DNA from: an uncultured Erysipelotrichaceae bacterium
Lineage (GTDB): Bacteria > Bacillota_I > Bacilli_A > RFN20 > CAG-826
Length of the DNA stretch: 39,606 nucleotides
Direction of reading: 5' to 3'
NCBI GenBank assembly: GCA_902768335.1
Contig: CACXKR010000020.1
Coordinates: 1-39,606, forward strand
How positions within the stretch are numbered: the first letter of the stretch is position 1; each line of letters begins with the position of its first letter. Shown in pieces: positions 1 through 8,444 of the stretch. The notes below the pieces were generated by a model. It was not told the origin of the DNA. It was given only the letters and a program-made list of their open reading frames with translations, and ran no database searches. The position numbers were made by a program, and so were the translations under genes.

Positions 1-1
1 T

Positions 2-550
2 AGATTTGTCTCGCAAAAGAAATGGATGAATCCCGGCTTTTTAACTGGACCTTATTTACCAATTTATGGTTTTGGGGTAATTGTTCTATATGGAGTCAGC
101 AATATCCATTTAGGAATTAATTCACAAGTATGGGATATTATTGCTCGCATTGGCATTATCGGTGTGGGAATGACGTTAATAGAATTTGTCGCCGGCCTCA
201 TATTTATCAAAGGTCTCAAAATTAAGTTATGGGATTATTCAAACCGCAAAGGGAATATCATGGGCATCATTTGTCCGTCGTTTTCTTTAATCTGGTTAGT
301 TGTTGGCTCGTTATACTATTTCCTATTGAATCCAGTTTTGGTGCAAGGCATATCTTGGATAAGTGAAAATCTTATCTATACATATTTTGTTGGAGCTGTC
401 ATCGGTGCAATGCTAGTTGACTTTGCTTATTCCGTTCATCTTGCTTCAAAGTTAAAACAATTTAAAGAATACAGCAATTTAAGATTCGAAGAACTTAAAA
501 AAGAATTCAAAAAGAGAATCAGCGAAATAAGAAACAAAGACAGTCGTTAA
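2..550 (+). CDS. Putative ABC-transporter type IV-like membrane protein, 5' partial
   Basis: The reading frame is open to the left edge of the window, so the true start lies outside. The first internal ATG (26) is probably not the start, because the residues before it (SQKKWMNPGFLTGPYLPIYG) already match the conserved N-terminal pattern of the 'putative ABC-transporter type IV' family (PF06541-like: KxWxNxGFLxGPYxPIYGFG). About four hydrophobic segments follow, and the C-terminus is charged and helical (LRFEELKKEFKKRISEIR), probably cytoplasmic. The molecular function of the family is not established. It is separated from the next gene by about 190 bases. The family call rests on the GPYxPIYGFG motif and topology. 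Confidence 0.7.
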   Translation, partial: RFVSQKKWMNPGFLTGPYLPIYGFGVIVLYGVSNIHLGINSQVWDIIARIGIIGVGMTLIEFVAGLIFIKGLKIKLWDYSNRKGNIMGIICPSFSLIWLVVGSLYYFLLNPVLVQGISWISENLIYTYFVGAVIGAMLVDFAYSVHLASKLKQFKEYSNLRFEELKKEFKKRISEIRNKDSR

Positions 551-567
551 TTTATTATTTGCCTCAT

Positions 568-707
568 AGGATTAATCCTAATGATTCTAAAATGTTCGCA
601 TTTGAAATAGTAGATCACAAAGTGATTGTCCGCTAACAGAATCGTGTCTTAATGCATTTTAAGTTAGATGATTTTTTATTTACAAACACATACATAAGTA
701 ATATCAT
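568..707 (+). promoter_or_regulatory. Intergenic region with palindromes and the trpB-fusion promoter
   Basis: The palindrome AGGATTAATCCT (568-579) and a small hairpin ATCAC-AAA-GTGAT follow the first gene but lack a strong U-tract, so they are at best a weak terminator. A plausible sigma-A promoter follows: -35 TTTACA (679-684), 17-bp spacer, -10 TATCAT (702-707). A perfect TATAAT at 711-716 lacks a good -35. Transcription would begin around 714-723, giving a short leader with a Shine-Dalgarno AAAGGAT at 727-733 before the ATG at 743. Confidence 0.5.
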
Positions 708-742
708 AGGTATAATAATTGTGCCGAAAGGATAGAAAAGGT

Positions 743-2155
743 ATGAAATATCTAACAGTAAATGAAATGTCAAAAAAGTGGGGAATCAACGAAAGAAGAG
801 TTCGTGTTCTCTTAAAAGAGAAAAGAATTGAAGGCGCTAAACTTGAGAACCATAAATATTTAATCCCAGAGAATGCACCTAAACCATTAGACCGCAGAAT
901 AAAAGGTCAGAGATTATTTGAAGATTCTCCTTTAAAAGGAGTGGATTTTGATTTTAAAAATTACCGCAAACAATATCCGACAAGCGATGGTTATTTCGGT
1001 AGATTTGGAGGAAGCTTTCTTCCTAAGAATCTCCAGAAAGCTTTCGATGAAATCTATTATGGATATCTTACGATTGCTAAAAGTGCAAAATTCATCGCTG
1101 AGCTTCGTGAAATAAGAAAGAATTACCAAGGTCGACCAACTCCAATTTATCACTGTCAAAATCTTTCTAACTATTTAGGAAGTGTTCAAATCTATTTAAA
1201 AAGAGAAGATTTAAATCATGGTGGAGCCCATAAACTTAATAACGCGATGGGACAAGCTTTGCTTGCTAAATATCTAGGCAAGAAGAAATTAATTGCTGAA
1301 ACAGGCGCTGGTAGCCATGGATCGGCTGTGGCTATGGCAGCGGCCTATTTTGGACTTGAATGCGATATTTATATGGGTGCAGTCGATATGGAAAAGCAAG
1401 CCCCAAATGTCGCTAGAATAAAAGTTTTAGGCGGAAACGTTATTCCAGTTTATTCAGGAACTAAAACTTTAAAAGAAGCAGTGGATGCTGCTTTTGAAGC
1501 CTACGCTAAAGAATATAAAACTGCTTTTTATGTTTTAGGAAGTGCAGTTGGTCCTCATCCATATCCACTAATGGTAAGAGATTTTCAAGACATCATCGGT
1601 ATCGAAGCCAAACAACAATTCAAAGAAATGACTGGGGAACTTCCAGATATCGTTACAGCTTGCGTTGGCGGTGGTAGCAATGCGATCGGAATGTTTGAAG
1701 CCTTCTTAGAAGAACCGGTCAATATCGTTGGAGTAGAAGCAATGGGAAGCGGAAGAGAAATCGGTAAGAACGCTGCAACTATTACCTTAGGTAAAGAAAT
1801 GGTTTTACATGGTTTTAATTCCCTTGTCATTCAAAATAAAGATGGCACTGCAGGTGATGCTTACTCCATCGCTAGTGGTCTAGATTATCCTGGTGTTGGA
1901 CCTGAACATGCTTTCCTTCATGAAATTGGTCGAGTTAAATATGAAGCGATAAGCGATGATGAAGCTGCAGAAGCTTTCTTCCTTTTATCTAGACTTGAAG
2001 GCATCATTCCAGCAATTGAATCATCACATGCTTTAGCATATGCCATTAAATGTGCTCGCTCGATGAAAAGCGGTAGCATCTTAGTTTGTTTAAGTGGTCG
2101 CGGTGATAAAGACATGGATTTCATGCTTAAAAAATATCCGCATATGTTTAAGTAA
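743..2155 (+). CDS. HTH domain fused to tryptophan synthase beta-chain (TrpB-like PLP enzyme)
   Basis: A 470-residue fusion. Residues 1-45 ([16 protein letters not shown]...KYLIP) form an excisionase/MerR-like helix-turn-helix of the type often found as a small stand-alone Firmicutes protein. After a linker, residues about 78-470 are a full-length TrpB that would join indole to serine. The PLP lysine is K164 (GGAHK), the catalytic Glu is E186 (AETGAG), and [23 protein letters not shown] and LSGRGDKD are all present. The usual Gln of GAGQHG is Ser (S191). No trpA or other trp gene is in the window, so indole salvage or another beta-substitution is possible. Start: an upstream TTG at 719 is in frame, but the ATG at 743 is better placed after AAAGGAT. 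TrpB identity is very secure; the role of the HTH is unknown. Confidence 0.9.
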   Translation: MKYLTVNEMSKKWGINERRVRVLLKEKRIEGAKLENHKYLIPENAPKPLDRRIKGQRLFEDSPLKGVDFDFKNYRKQYPTSDGYFGRFGGSFLPKNLQKAFDEIYYGYLTIAKSAKFIAELREIRKNYQGRPTPIYHCQNLSNYLGSVQIYLKREDLNHGGAHKLNNAMGQALLAKYLGKKKLIAETGAGSHGSAVAMAAAYFGLECDIYMGAVDMEKQAPNVARIKVLGGNVIPVYSGTKTLKEAVDAAFEAYAKEYKTAFYVLGSAVGPHPYPLMVRDFQDIIGIEAKQQFKEMTGELPDIVTACVGGGSNAIGMFEAFLEEPVNIVGVEAMGSGREIGKNAATITLGKEMVLHGFNSLVIQNKDGTAGDAYSIASGLDYPGVGPEHAFLHEIGRVKYEAISDDEAAEAFFLLSRLEGIIPAIESSHALAYAIKCARSMKSGSILVCLSGRGDKDMDFMLKKYPHMFK

Positions 2156-2192
2156 AACGTAGTAAAATATAAGTGGATTTAGGAGTTAGAAG

Positions 2193-2453
2193 ATGGAATA
2201 TAAATCGACTTATAATGAAATTTACACCGAAGATTTTTCAGGCCGACATATCGGTTATGTTAAATTTGAAAATGTCGGTTCTAATACTTATTGTATTACT
2301 GAAACACATGTTGACTTTGTTTTAGAAGGACAAAATGTGGATGGAAAATTAGTGGAACTCGCTGTTAAAGAAATTAGAGATCGAGGCGCGAAGATAACCG
2401 CTACCGATCCTTTTGCGAAAGGCTGGCTAGTGAGAAATCGCATAATTCAATAA
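2193..2453 (+). CDS. Small GNAT-like N-acetyltransferase (YjdJ type)
   Basis: An 86-residue protein resembling the short GNAT-like family (Acetyltransf_CG, YjdJ). The segment HIGYVKFENVG forms the beta-hairpin; THVDFVLEGQNVDGKLVE corresponds to the THVxPxxxGxGIGxxLVE acetyl-CoA region; and KITATDPFAKGWL matches the KIxPxCPFA-like end. The glycine-rich loop is degenerate (EGQNVDG rather than RGxGIG), so catalysis is uncertain. Substrates of the family are largely unknown. The ATG follows GGAG at 2181-2184. It is 37 bases downstream of the HTH-TrpB gene and may be co-transcribed with it. Confidence 0.7.
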   Translation: MEYKSTYNEIYTEDFSGRHIGYVKFENVGSNTYCITETHVDFVLEGQNVDGKLVELAVKEIRDRGAKITATDPFAKGWLVRNRIIQ

Positions 2454-2459
2454 TATTGA

Positions 2460-2497
2460 TAGACTTAGAGGATTTTTTATTTTAAAATCCTAGTATG
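2460..2497 (+). promoter_or_regulatory. Leaderless-type promoter of the carboxylesterase
   Basis: -35 TAGACT (2460-2465), a 17-bp spacer and -10 TAAAAT (2483-2488) are followed by exactly six bases before the ATG at 2495, so transcription would start on the start codon. No Shine-Dalgarno lies at a useful distance. The inverted repeat AGGATTTT/AAAATCCT (2469-2476 and 2484-2491) overlaps the -10 and may also serve as a weak terminator for the preceding gene. Confidence 0.5.
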
Positions 2498-4330
2498 AGT
2501 AAAGCCGGAAGAATTATATTTTGGATTTCGTTTCCTCTGACGGCTTTTTTTGTTGGTTTACTTTTAACTTTCTATCTAGATATGTCCAATGGACCTCTAG
2601 TTATTTTTATCCTTGAATTCATTGCTTTTGTTGCAATGATCACCGTGAGAATAATGTATCGAAATCATCGTTTTTGGATAAGAGCGATACCGACTATTTC
2701 CTTTGTTTTAGTTAGCGCGATACTTCTTCCCTTTGCTAGACCATCTATCAAAGAAAAATCAGTCGCCTATTATCAAAATCCTTCTAAGAGTGAAGTGCTT
2801 CAACTTGAAAATGGCAAAGTGCAAGGTTTGCTTTCTGAAGATAAAAAAGTGGAGATTTACGGAGGAATTCCTTACGCTGAGGCTCCAATTGGAGACTTAA
2901 GATGGAAAGAACCGGTCGCTAAAACTAATTGGGATGGTGTAAGAGATTGTTCGACTTTCTCAAATCGAGCGATGCAAAAAGATCAACCACCTTTAATAAA
3001 TGGATTGGTCGATTTATATGCTGCTAAAAGTTGGCATATCGATTTAAAAGAACATTATCTTCAACCGATGAGCGAAGATTGTTTATCTTTGACACTTTGG
3101 AAACCAGCAGGTGAAGTAAAAGATTTACCAATCCTTGTTTATATTCATGGTGGCTCTTTAACAAGTGGCTCTGCAAGTTATGAAGACTATAACGGTGAAG
3201 AAGTCGCTAAACAAGGCGTTATCATGGTCAATATTCAATATCGTTTAGGAGTGTTCGGTTATTTTGCTCATCCTGACTTAGCCAAAGAGTCTCCTCATGG
3301 GACAACTGGTAACTATGGTCTATTAGACCAAATCGAAGCTTTAAAATGGGTTAATAAAAATGCTTCCTATTTTGGAGGAGATAAAAATAACATCACTATC
3401 GCCGGAGAATCCGCTGGTTCATCAAGCGTCTCTGCTTTATGTTCTTCCCCATTAGCGAAAGGCTTATTTAAAAGAGCAATTGGTGAATCTTCTTCCATCG
3501 TCGTGAAAAAAGCTCCTCATACTTATCGACCAATTTTAGAAGCGGAAGCAATGGGAGTAAAAATTATGGAAGAAATGAAATGTTCTTCTATTGAAGAATT
3601 AAGAAAACTTCCCGCGGAAAAGCTTCTTTCAACTAATTATGTAAATTCAGCGATGACTTTAGATGGCTACGCTTTAGAAGAAGACCCATATGATGTTTAT
3701 CTTCATCACAATAATAATGAGGAAGCCTTGCTTAACGGCTTCAATGTTAAAGAAGCAGATGCTTTTGTTATTCCTACTTATTTACTTAGTCCCACAAACA
3801 AAGACAACATTCATGAGCGTTTAGTAAAAGCTTTCAACGAAGAATATGCGACCAAGATTGAAAATCTTTACAAAGATAAAATTGAAAAAGATGCTTTCTC
3901 AGCCTTTAACGAAATCTTTTCAGTCTATTGGTTCATGCATCCACATTATTCTTGGACCAATATGGCTCTTGATGCTGGAGTGAATGTTTACCGCTATCAA
4001 TTCACCAAAGACAATAATTTCTATGGAACATATCATTCTGGTGAACTCATCTATTGTTTTGGTAATGTTAAAAATTCACCATACAAATATCGCTACGACG
4101 AAAGCGACGTAAATTTATCTAAGATAATGATGTCGTATTGGACTAACTTCGCTAAAACAGGTAATCCAAATGGTGATAATCTTCCAACTTGGAATTTATT
4201 TGATCCAAGTGATAATAAAATTATGGAATTAGGATCTAATGTAGGTCCAATTGTTGATCCATATCTTGATTTATATCCGCTCATCGATTCCTTTATCGAA
4301 GAGAAAATCCAAAATAAAACAATTAACTAG
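2495..4330 (+). CDS. Membrane-anchored type B carboxylesterase
   Basis: A 611-residue protein. Residues 1 to about 85 hold three hydrophobic segments, followed by a carboxylesterase/lipase type B domain (PnbA-like) that would hydrolyse carboxylic esters, presumably outside the membrane. The triad is readable: nucleophile S306 in GESAGSS, acid E420 (GFNVKEADAF, equivalent to GTNxDEG), base H514 in TYHSGELIY. The oxyanion-hole HGGS and the EDCLSL motif are present. The usual bacterial homologue is about 490 residues without membrane segments; the extra length is the N-terminal anchor. No Shine-Dalgarno; the start is set by the promoter geometry and the hydrophobic N-terminus. Substrate unknown. 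Confidence 0.9.
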   Translation: MSKAGRIIFWISFPLTAFFVGLLLTFYLDMSNGPLVIFILEFIAFVAMITVRIMYRNHRFWIRAIPTISFVLVSAILLPFARPSIKEKSVAYYQNPSKSEVLQLENGKVQGLLSEDKKVEIYGGIPYAEAPIGDLRWKEPVAKTNWDGVRDCSTFSNRAMQKDQPPLINGLVDLYAAKSWHIDLKEHYLQPMSEDCLSLTLWKPAGEVKDLPILVYIHGGSLTSGSASYEDYNGEEVAKQGVIMVNIQYRLGVFGYFAHPDLAKESPHGTTGNYGLLDQIEALKWVNKNASYFGGDKNNITIAGESAGSSSVSALCSSPLAKGLFKRAIGESSSIVVKKAPHTYRPILEAEAMGVKIMEEMKCSSIEELRKLPAEKLLSTNYVNSAMTLDGYALEEDPYDVYLHHNNNEEALLNGFNVKEADAFVIPTYLLSPTNKDNIHERLVKAFNEEYATKIENLYKDKIEKDAFSAFNEIFSVYWFMHPHYSWTNMALDAGVNVYRYQFTKDNNFYGTYHSGELIYCFGNVKNSPYKYRYDESDVNLSKIMMSYWTNFAKTGNPNGDNLPTWNLFDPSDNKIMELGSNVGPIVDPYLDLYPLIDSFIEEKIQNKTIN

Positions 4331-4360
4331 AATATCCTTTTGTGATATTCTTTCTATATG
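4323..4360 (+). promoter_or_regulatory. Leaderless-type promoter of the glycosyltransferase operon, overlapping a hairpin
   Basis: -35 TTAACT (4323-4328), 17-bp spacer and an extended -10 TGATATTCT (hexamer 4346-4351) place the start site on the ATG at 4358, again with a six-base gap. The hairpin GAATATC-N7-GATATTC (4330-4350) followed by TTTCT overlaps the promoter and probably ends carboxylesterase transcription. Confidence 0.5.
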
Positions 4361-5404
4361 TTATCTAAAGAGGGAATTGTTCTTTTACCTTCGTATCAAC
4401 CAGAAGAAACATTAGTCAACCTTTCAAGAGGTTTAGCCTTGGAAGGATTTTTTGTTTTGGTGGTGGATGATGGAAGCGGAGAAAAATATTCCGACATTTT
4501 TAATAAATGTAAACAATACGCCACAGTCATTGGCTACAAAAAGAATCAAGGCAAAGGTCACGCTATAAAATATGGCTATAAATATTGCCTTGATAATCTT
4601 AAAGATTATAAATATGTTGTGACCGCTGATGGAGATGGACAGCATCGCATCGATGATATCGTTAGAATCGCTGATAGAGTAAAACAAAAAAATGTTTCCA
4701 TCATCGGAGTGAGAAAATTCGATGTTAAAGTCCCAATCAAATCTAAACTTGGAAACATGCTTTCAAAATTCAATCAATCTCTAGTGACCGCTAGATACAT
4801 GCACGATAATCAATGTGGCCTAAGAGCGTTCCCGTATTCAATTCTTCCTGACATGATTGAAATATTTGGTAGTAGATATGAATATGAAATGAACGTTCTA
4901 ACTTATCTACAAATCAAAGAACTACCTTTCGAATGTTTAAGAATCCAAACCATCTATGAAAACAATAATAGTGGTTCGCACTTTAGGCCATTTCAAGATA
5001 CATTAAGAATCAATAGCTCAATCCTTTTATATGGCTTAATCAATATTGTAATGTTTATTGCTTTAGCAATCTCAAATTATTTTGTTAATAAATATGTCGA
5101 TTTTTCTCTTCCAATCAATCTAGAAATATCAACCACCATGTGCTTTTTGGTCTATCTAGTCTTAATGGTCATATTAAAATTAATCATCTTTAGACCCAAA
5201 TACCCTGGAAAACTCATTCTAAGAGTAATTCTTTACGAATTATTAAAATTTATTGCGATATTAGTTAGTGTAACTCTCTTTACAAGAGTGCTTTCTTTGC
5301 ACATATCACTAGCGTACACGCTATGTTATGTGTTAACATTGTTGCCGCGCTACTACCTTGTAAAAGGTATAGGCCTCGTCTACGATGCAAATATTTCTGA
5401 GTAG
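4358..5404 (+). CDS. Glycosyltransferase family 2 fused to a GtrA-like membrane domain
   Basis: A 348-residue protein. Residues 1-215 are a GT-A fold transferase of the dolichyl/polyprenyl-phosphate hexose synthase type: nucleotide-binding VVDDGS (D37, D38) and metal-binding DGDGQH (D91, D93). Residues about 225-345 hold four hydrophobic segments resembling GtrA. Such fusions typically transfer a sugar from a nucleotide donor to a polyprenyl-phosphate carrier and help move it across the membrane for decoration of surface glycans. It is the first gene of a closely spaced operon (next gene 21 bases away). No Shine-Dalgarno is present. The acceptor and sugar cannot be read from sequence. Confidence 0.87.
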   Translation: MLSKEGIVLLPSYQPEETLVNLSRGLALEGFFVLVVDDGSGEKYSDIFNKCKQYATVIGYKKNQGKGHAIKYGYKYCLDNLKDYKYVVTADGDGQHRIDDIVRIADRVKQKNVSIIGVRKFDVKVPIKSKLGNMLSKFNQSLVTARYMHDNQCGLRAFPYSILPDMIEIFGSRYEYEMNVLTYLQIKELPFECLRIQTIYENNNSGSHFRPFQDTLRINSSILLYGLINIVMFIALAISNYFVNKYVDFSLPINLEISTTMCFLVYLVLMVILKLIIFRPKYPGKLILRVILYELLKFIAILVSVTLFTRVLSLHISLAYTLCYVLTLLPRYYLVKGIGLVYDANISE

Positions 5405-5425
5405 TGATAAGGAGGATAAAAAATC

Positions 5426-6358
5426 ATGGCTTATGAAATTGTTATAGAATCAACTTGCGACTTAAACAAAGAACACCGCGCTAAATTTGGAATTTATCCA
5501 GAAGTCATTCGCGGTTTTGTCTATGTTCCAGGTAAAGAAGAATTCTTTGCTGATCCAGAATTTGGTAATTACAGTAAAGAAGAGTTCTTCAAAATCGTTA
5601 AATCAAAAGCTGGTAAGGTTCATACCGCTTTTGCCCCATATCAAGAATTCGTTCGTGTCATCGAACCAATCCTAAAAGAAGGTAAAGATGCAATCATCTT
5701 CACTATCTCCACTGGTATAAGTGGAACTTATAATGGTTTCCTTAACTGGGCTAGTGTTCTATTAGAAGACTATCCAGAAAGAAAGATTGAAATCATCGAT
5801 ACTTTAAAATATTCCAGTGCTTCTGGTCTACTTGCTATTTACGCCGTCGAAAACCGTAACAAGGGAATGTCTTTTGAAGATAACGTCAAATGGTGCAACG
5901 AAAACCGTTTCCGTCTTCACGAAGCAGGCCCAATGGATGATTTATCATTCTTAGCGAAAAACGGTCGTATTTCAGCCGGAAAAGCTTTCTTCGGTGGACT
6001 TGCAGGTGTGCAACCATTCGCTGATTTTACCCGCGATGGTAAAAACGCTCCTCTTGGAACTTTAAAAGGCGACGCTAAAACTAATGAAGTTTCACTTCAA
6101 TATGTTCTTAAAATGGCGAAGAATATCGAAGATCAAATCATCATCGTTGCTCATTCGATGAGAGAAAAAAGAGCAGAGTTATTTAAAGAACAACTCTTAA
6201 AAGCCGCTAAACCACGTGAAGTCATCATCACTCACGTTGGTGAATCTTGTGGTCCAAATATGGGTCCAGGTTTATGCGCCTATTTCTTCATGGGTGAGCC
6301 AATCACTGATTCAAGAGAAAATGAACTCAAAGTTTTTAGCGAATTAAAAGGAAAATAA
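5426..6358 (+). CDS. DegV family fatty-acid-binding protein
   Basis: A 310-residue DegV protein. The N-terminal segment IVIESTCDLN corresponds to the DSxxDL lipid-head-group motif, TISTGISGTYNG to the conserved SxxLSGTYN-like loop, and DLSFLAKNGRIS to the DLxxLxKGGRIS signature. Family members bind a fatty acid and include FakB, which presents exogenous fatty acids to FakA kinase for phospholipid synthesis; no fakA is in the window. A strong AAGGAGG (5409-5415) sets the start. The next gene begins two bases after the stop. Confidence 0.92.
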   Translation: MAYEIVIESTCDLNKEHRAKFGIYPEVIRGFVYVPGKEEFFADPEFGNYSKEEFFKIVKSKAGKVHTAFAPYQEFVRVIEPILKEGKDAIIFTISTGISGTYNGFLNWASVLLEDYPERKIEIIDTLKYSSASGLLAIYAVENRNKGMSFEDNVKWCNENRFRLHEAGPMDDLSFLAKNGRISAGKAFFGGLAGVQPFADFTRDGKNAPLGTLKGDAKTNEVSLQYVLKMAKNIEDQIIIVAHSMREKRAELFKEQLLKAAKPREVIITHVGESCGPNMGPGLCAYFFMGEPITDSRENELKVFSELKGK

Positions 6359-6359
6359 A

Positions 6360-7328
6360 ATGCTACCTCTTTGGGCCTTAATTTTAATTATTGTCGGCGC
6401 TGTTATTCTTGGATTATTACTATTAGTAATACTTCCAATGCTTTTGGTGACTCTTCCCATCGCTGAAAAGCTTTACCGCATGCAGTGGACACGCGGTGAG
6501 CACGCTTTTGAAAGAGGCTGTTCCGATGCTTCATTCGATTATCATCTCGATATGTTTAATCAAGGTATGAAGTGGCGAGAAGAGCATCTTAAAAACAAAG
6601 TCGATGTTGAAGTCATCTCTGAAGGCATTAAACTCGTCGGAGAATATTTTGATTTCGGTTTTAAAAAAGCCGTCATCTTAATGCCAGGAAGAACGGAAAC
6701 ATGTTATTACGCTTGCTATTACGCTCCAACATTTGTCGAAGCGGGCTATAACGTTTTAACTATCGATCCAAGAGCCCATGGTTTAAGCGAAGGTAAAATC
6801 CTTACTTTAGGTAAACTTGAAGGTCTAGATCTTTTAAGATGGAGCGAGCTTCTCCATGATAAATTTGGTATTGAGACTGTTGTTTTATATGGTTTATGTG
6901 GTGGAGGAACCGCTTCTTGTGTCGCTTTAATAAATAAGGATTGCCCAAATTATATTAAAGGTTTCATCTCTGATGGAATGTTTTATTCCTTCTTTAATGT
7001 TTACCGCCGTCACATCATCGATGAGAAACATCCAGTCTATCCAGTCATCTGGGAAGTGCTTGGAAAAATCAAACATCGTAACGGTGTTAATCCCTATAAA
7101 ACGACCCCAAAGAATTTAATTGACAAAGTCAAAGTGCCCACTTTATTCTTAACTGGAGAATTAGATAAGTTTGCCGTACCATTTGAGGCAAATAAGCTCT
7201 ATGAGCTTTGTGGAGCAAAACAAAAAGAAATCCATCTAATTAAGAATGCGAGACATTCACATTTAAGATACGATAATCTTGAAGATTATAATAAAGTTGT
7301 TATACCATTTTTAAAAACAATCGATTGA
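6360..7328 (+). CDS. Membrane-anchored alpha/beta hydrolase with a Cys nucleophile
   Basis: A 322-residue protein with an N-terminal membrane segment (about residues 5-30) and an alpha/beta-hydrolase domain. The nucleophile elbow reads YGLCGGGTAS, so the expected Ser of GxSxG is C180, as in dienelactone hydrolase. The acid is likely the Asp of LTGELDKFAVP and the base a His of ARHSHLRYD. NVLTIDPRAHGLSEG is the usual strand before the cap. Substrate unknown; peptidase S9-like or esterase activity is possible. The ATG lies one base after the DegV stop, with AAAGGAA upstream, so the two are surely co-translated. Confidence 0.85.
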   Translation: MLPLWALILIIVGAVILGLLLLVILPMLLVTLPIAEKLYRMQWTRGEHAFERGCSDASFDYHLDMFNQGMKWREEHLKNKVDVEVISEGIKLVGEYFDFGFKKAVILMPGRTETCYYACYYAPTFVEAGYNVLTIDPRAHGLSEGKILTLGKLEGLDLLRWSELLHDKFGIETVVLYGLCGGGTASCVALINKDCPNYIKGFISDGMFYSFFNVYRRHIIDEKHPVYPVIWEVLGKIKHRNGVNPYKTTPKNLIDKVKVPTLFLTGELDKFAVPFEANKLYELCGAKQKEIHLIKNARHSHLRYDNLEDYNKVVIPFLKTID

Positions 7329-7338
7329 AAGGAACATT

Positions 7339-7782
7339 ATGAAAAAAACTACTACGAAAAAACGTTCTATTCTTAAGAACAAGACGCTTATCATCGGTTG
7401 TGGACGTCTAGGCTCATCTATGGCGAATAAATGCGCTGCCGAAAGAAAAAACATCATCGTCGTCGATAAAGACGCAGATGCTTTCGATAGACTCGCAGAT
7501 ACCTTCGGTGGCTTTACTATCGCTGGTGATTCAACTGATCTTTCCATTTTAGAAGAAGCGCATATTTCCAGTGCTAAAGAGGTCATTATCACTACAGGTG
7601 ATGATAACGTTAATCTCTATCTTGCTCACGTCGCAAGAAAGATTTATGACGTCCCAGAAATATATGTTCGTTTAGACAATCCAGAAAACGAAGTTTTGCT
7701 TAAAGGACTTAATGTCAAAGCGATCTTCCCATTCGAATTATCTTACGATAAATTTAACTTGCTGAGAGGAGGACACAAATAA
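7339..7782 (+). CDS. Short RCK/TrkA-N potassium-uptake regulatory protein
   Basis: A 147-residue Rossmann protein. After a basic N-terminus, LIIGCGRLGSSMA is the GxGxxG dinucleotide loop, VVDKDADAF the acidic end of beta-2, and GDSTDLSILEEAHI the conserved GDxTxxxxLxxAxI. It stops after the RCK-N domain and lacks the TrkA-C domain found in KtrA/TrkA. It probably gates the TrkH-type channels encoded downstream, perhaps as a heteromer with the next protein, whose stop-start overlap (one base, TAATG at 7780-7784) indicates coupling. RBS AAAGGAA precedes the ATG. Confidence 0.85.
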   Translation: MKKTTTKKRSILKNKTLIIGCGRLGSSMANKCAAERKNIIVVDKDADAFDRLADTFGGFTIAGDSTDLSILEEAHISSAKEVIITTGDDNVNLYLAHVARKIYDVPEIYVRLDNPENEVLLKGLNVKAIFPFELSYDKFNLLRGGHK

Positions 7783-8444
7783 TGAAAATTGTTATTGCAG
7801 GCGGTTATCAAGCTGCTGACTACATCATTAAAAAGTTCAAATCAAAGCAAAACAAATTAATTGTCATTAACTCTAAAAGAGAAATTGCTCAATATTTGAC
7901 TAAATCCAATCAAATCCCAGTCTTCTATGGTGAACCATATAAATATTTCGTTTTAGATGAAGCTAATGTTGAAGACGCGGATATCTTTATTGCTTTGGGC
8001 AATGTCGACACCGATAACTTTGTTTCTTGTTTGCTTGCTAAAAAGGTGTTCAATGCTAAGAAATGTATTTGCACTGTCAATAACCCAAAGAACGTTAGGC
8101 TCTATCGTGAGCTCGGTATCGACTCAGTCGTCTCATCCACTCAACTTCTCGCGACATCAGTCCTAAGTGAATCTTCTATTGAAGATTTAATTAAAACAAT
8201 GTCACTTGAAAACGAACAAATCGTTCTCACCGAAGTGGTTATCAAACCCAACTATGACATCGCGAATAAACGTATCATGGATATCAATTTCCCAAAACAA
8301 GGAAACATCTCTTGCGTTTATCGTAAACCAAATGTCATCATTCCAAATGGTTCAACGATGATTCTTCCTAAGGATAAACTCCTCGTTGTATCCACTCCAA
8401 AATATCAAAGAGATATTATTGCCTTCATTCAAAAATCTAAATAA
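7782..8444 (+). CDS. RCK/TrkA-type potassium-uptake regulator with TrkA-C domain
   Basis: A 220-residue protein: RCK-N domain (residues 1 to about 125) followed by a TrkA-C domain (about 140-218, ending in LPKDKLLVVSTPK). The nucleotide loop is degenerate (IAGGYQAADYI in place of GxGxxG) and the acidic residue at the end of beta-2 is replaced (VINSKRE), so dinucleotide binding may be altered while the fold is kept. Together with the preceding short RCK protein it looks like a pair: one half with a good binding loop, the other with the C-terminal ligand domain. It overlaps the next gene by one base. Confidence 0.85.
   Translation: MKIVIAGGYQAADYIIKKFKSKQNKLIVINSKREIAQYLTKSNQIPVFYGEPYKYFVLDEANVEDADIFIALGNVDTDNFVSCLLAKKVFNAKKCICTVNNPKNVRLYRELGIDSVVSSTQLLATSVLSESSIEDLIKTMSLENEQIVLTEVVIKPNYDIANKRIMDINFPKQGNISCVYRKPNVIIPNGSTMILPKDKLLVVSTPKYQRDIIAFIQKSK

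Noticed and set aside
719-742. TTG start for the HTH-TrpB gene
   Set aside because: The SD AAAGGAT (727-733) lies inside this extension and is correctly spaced for the ATG at 743.
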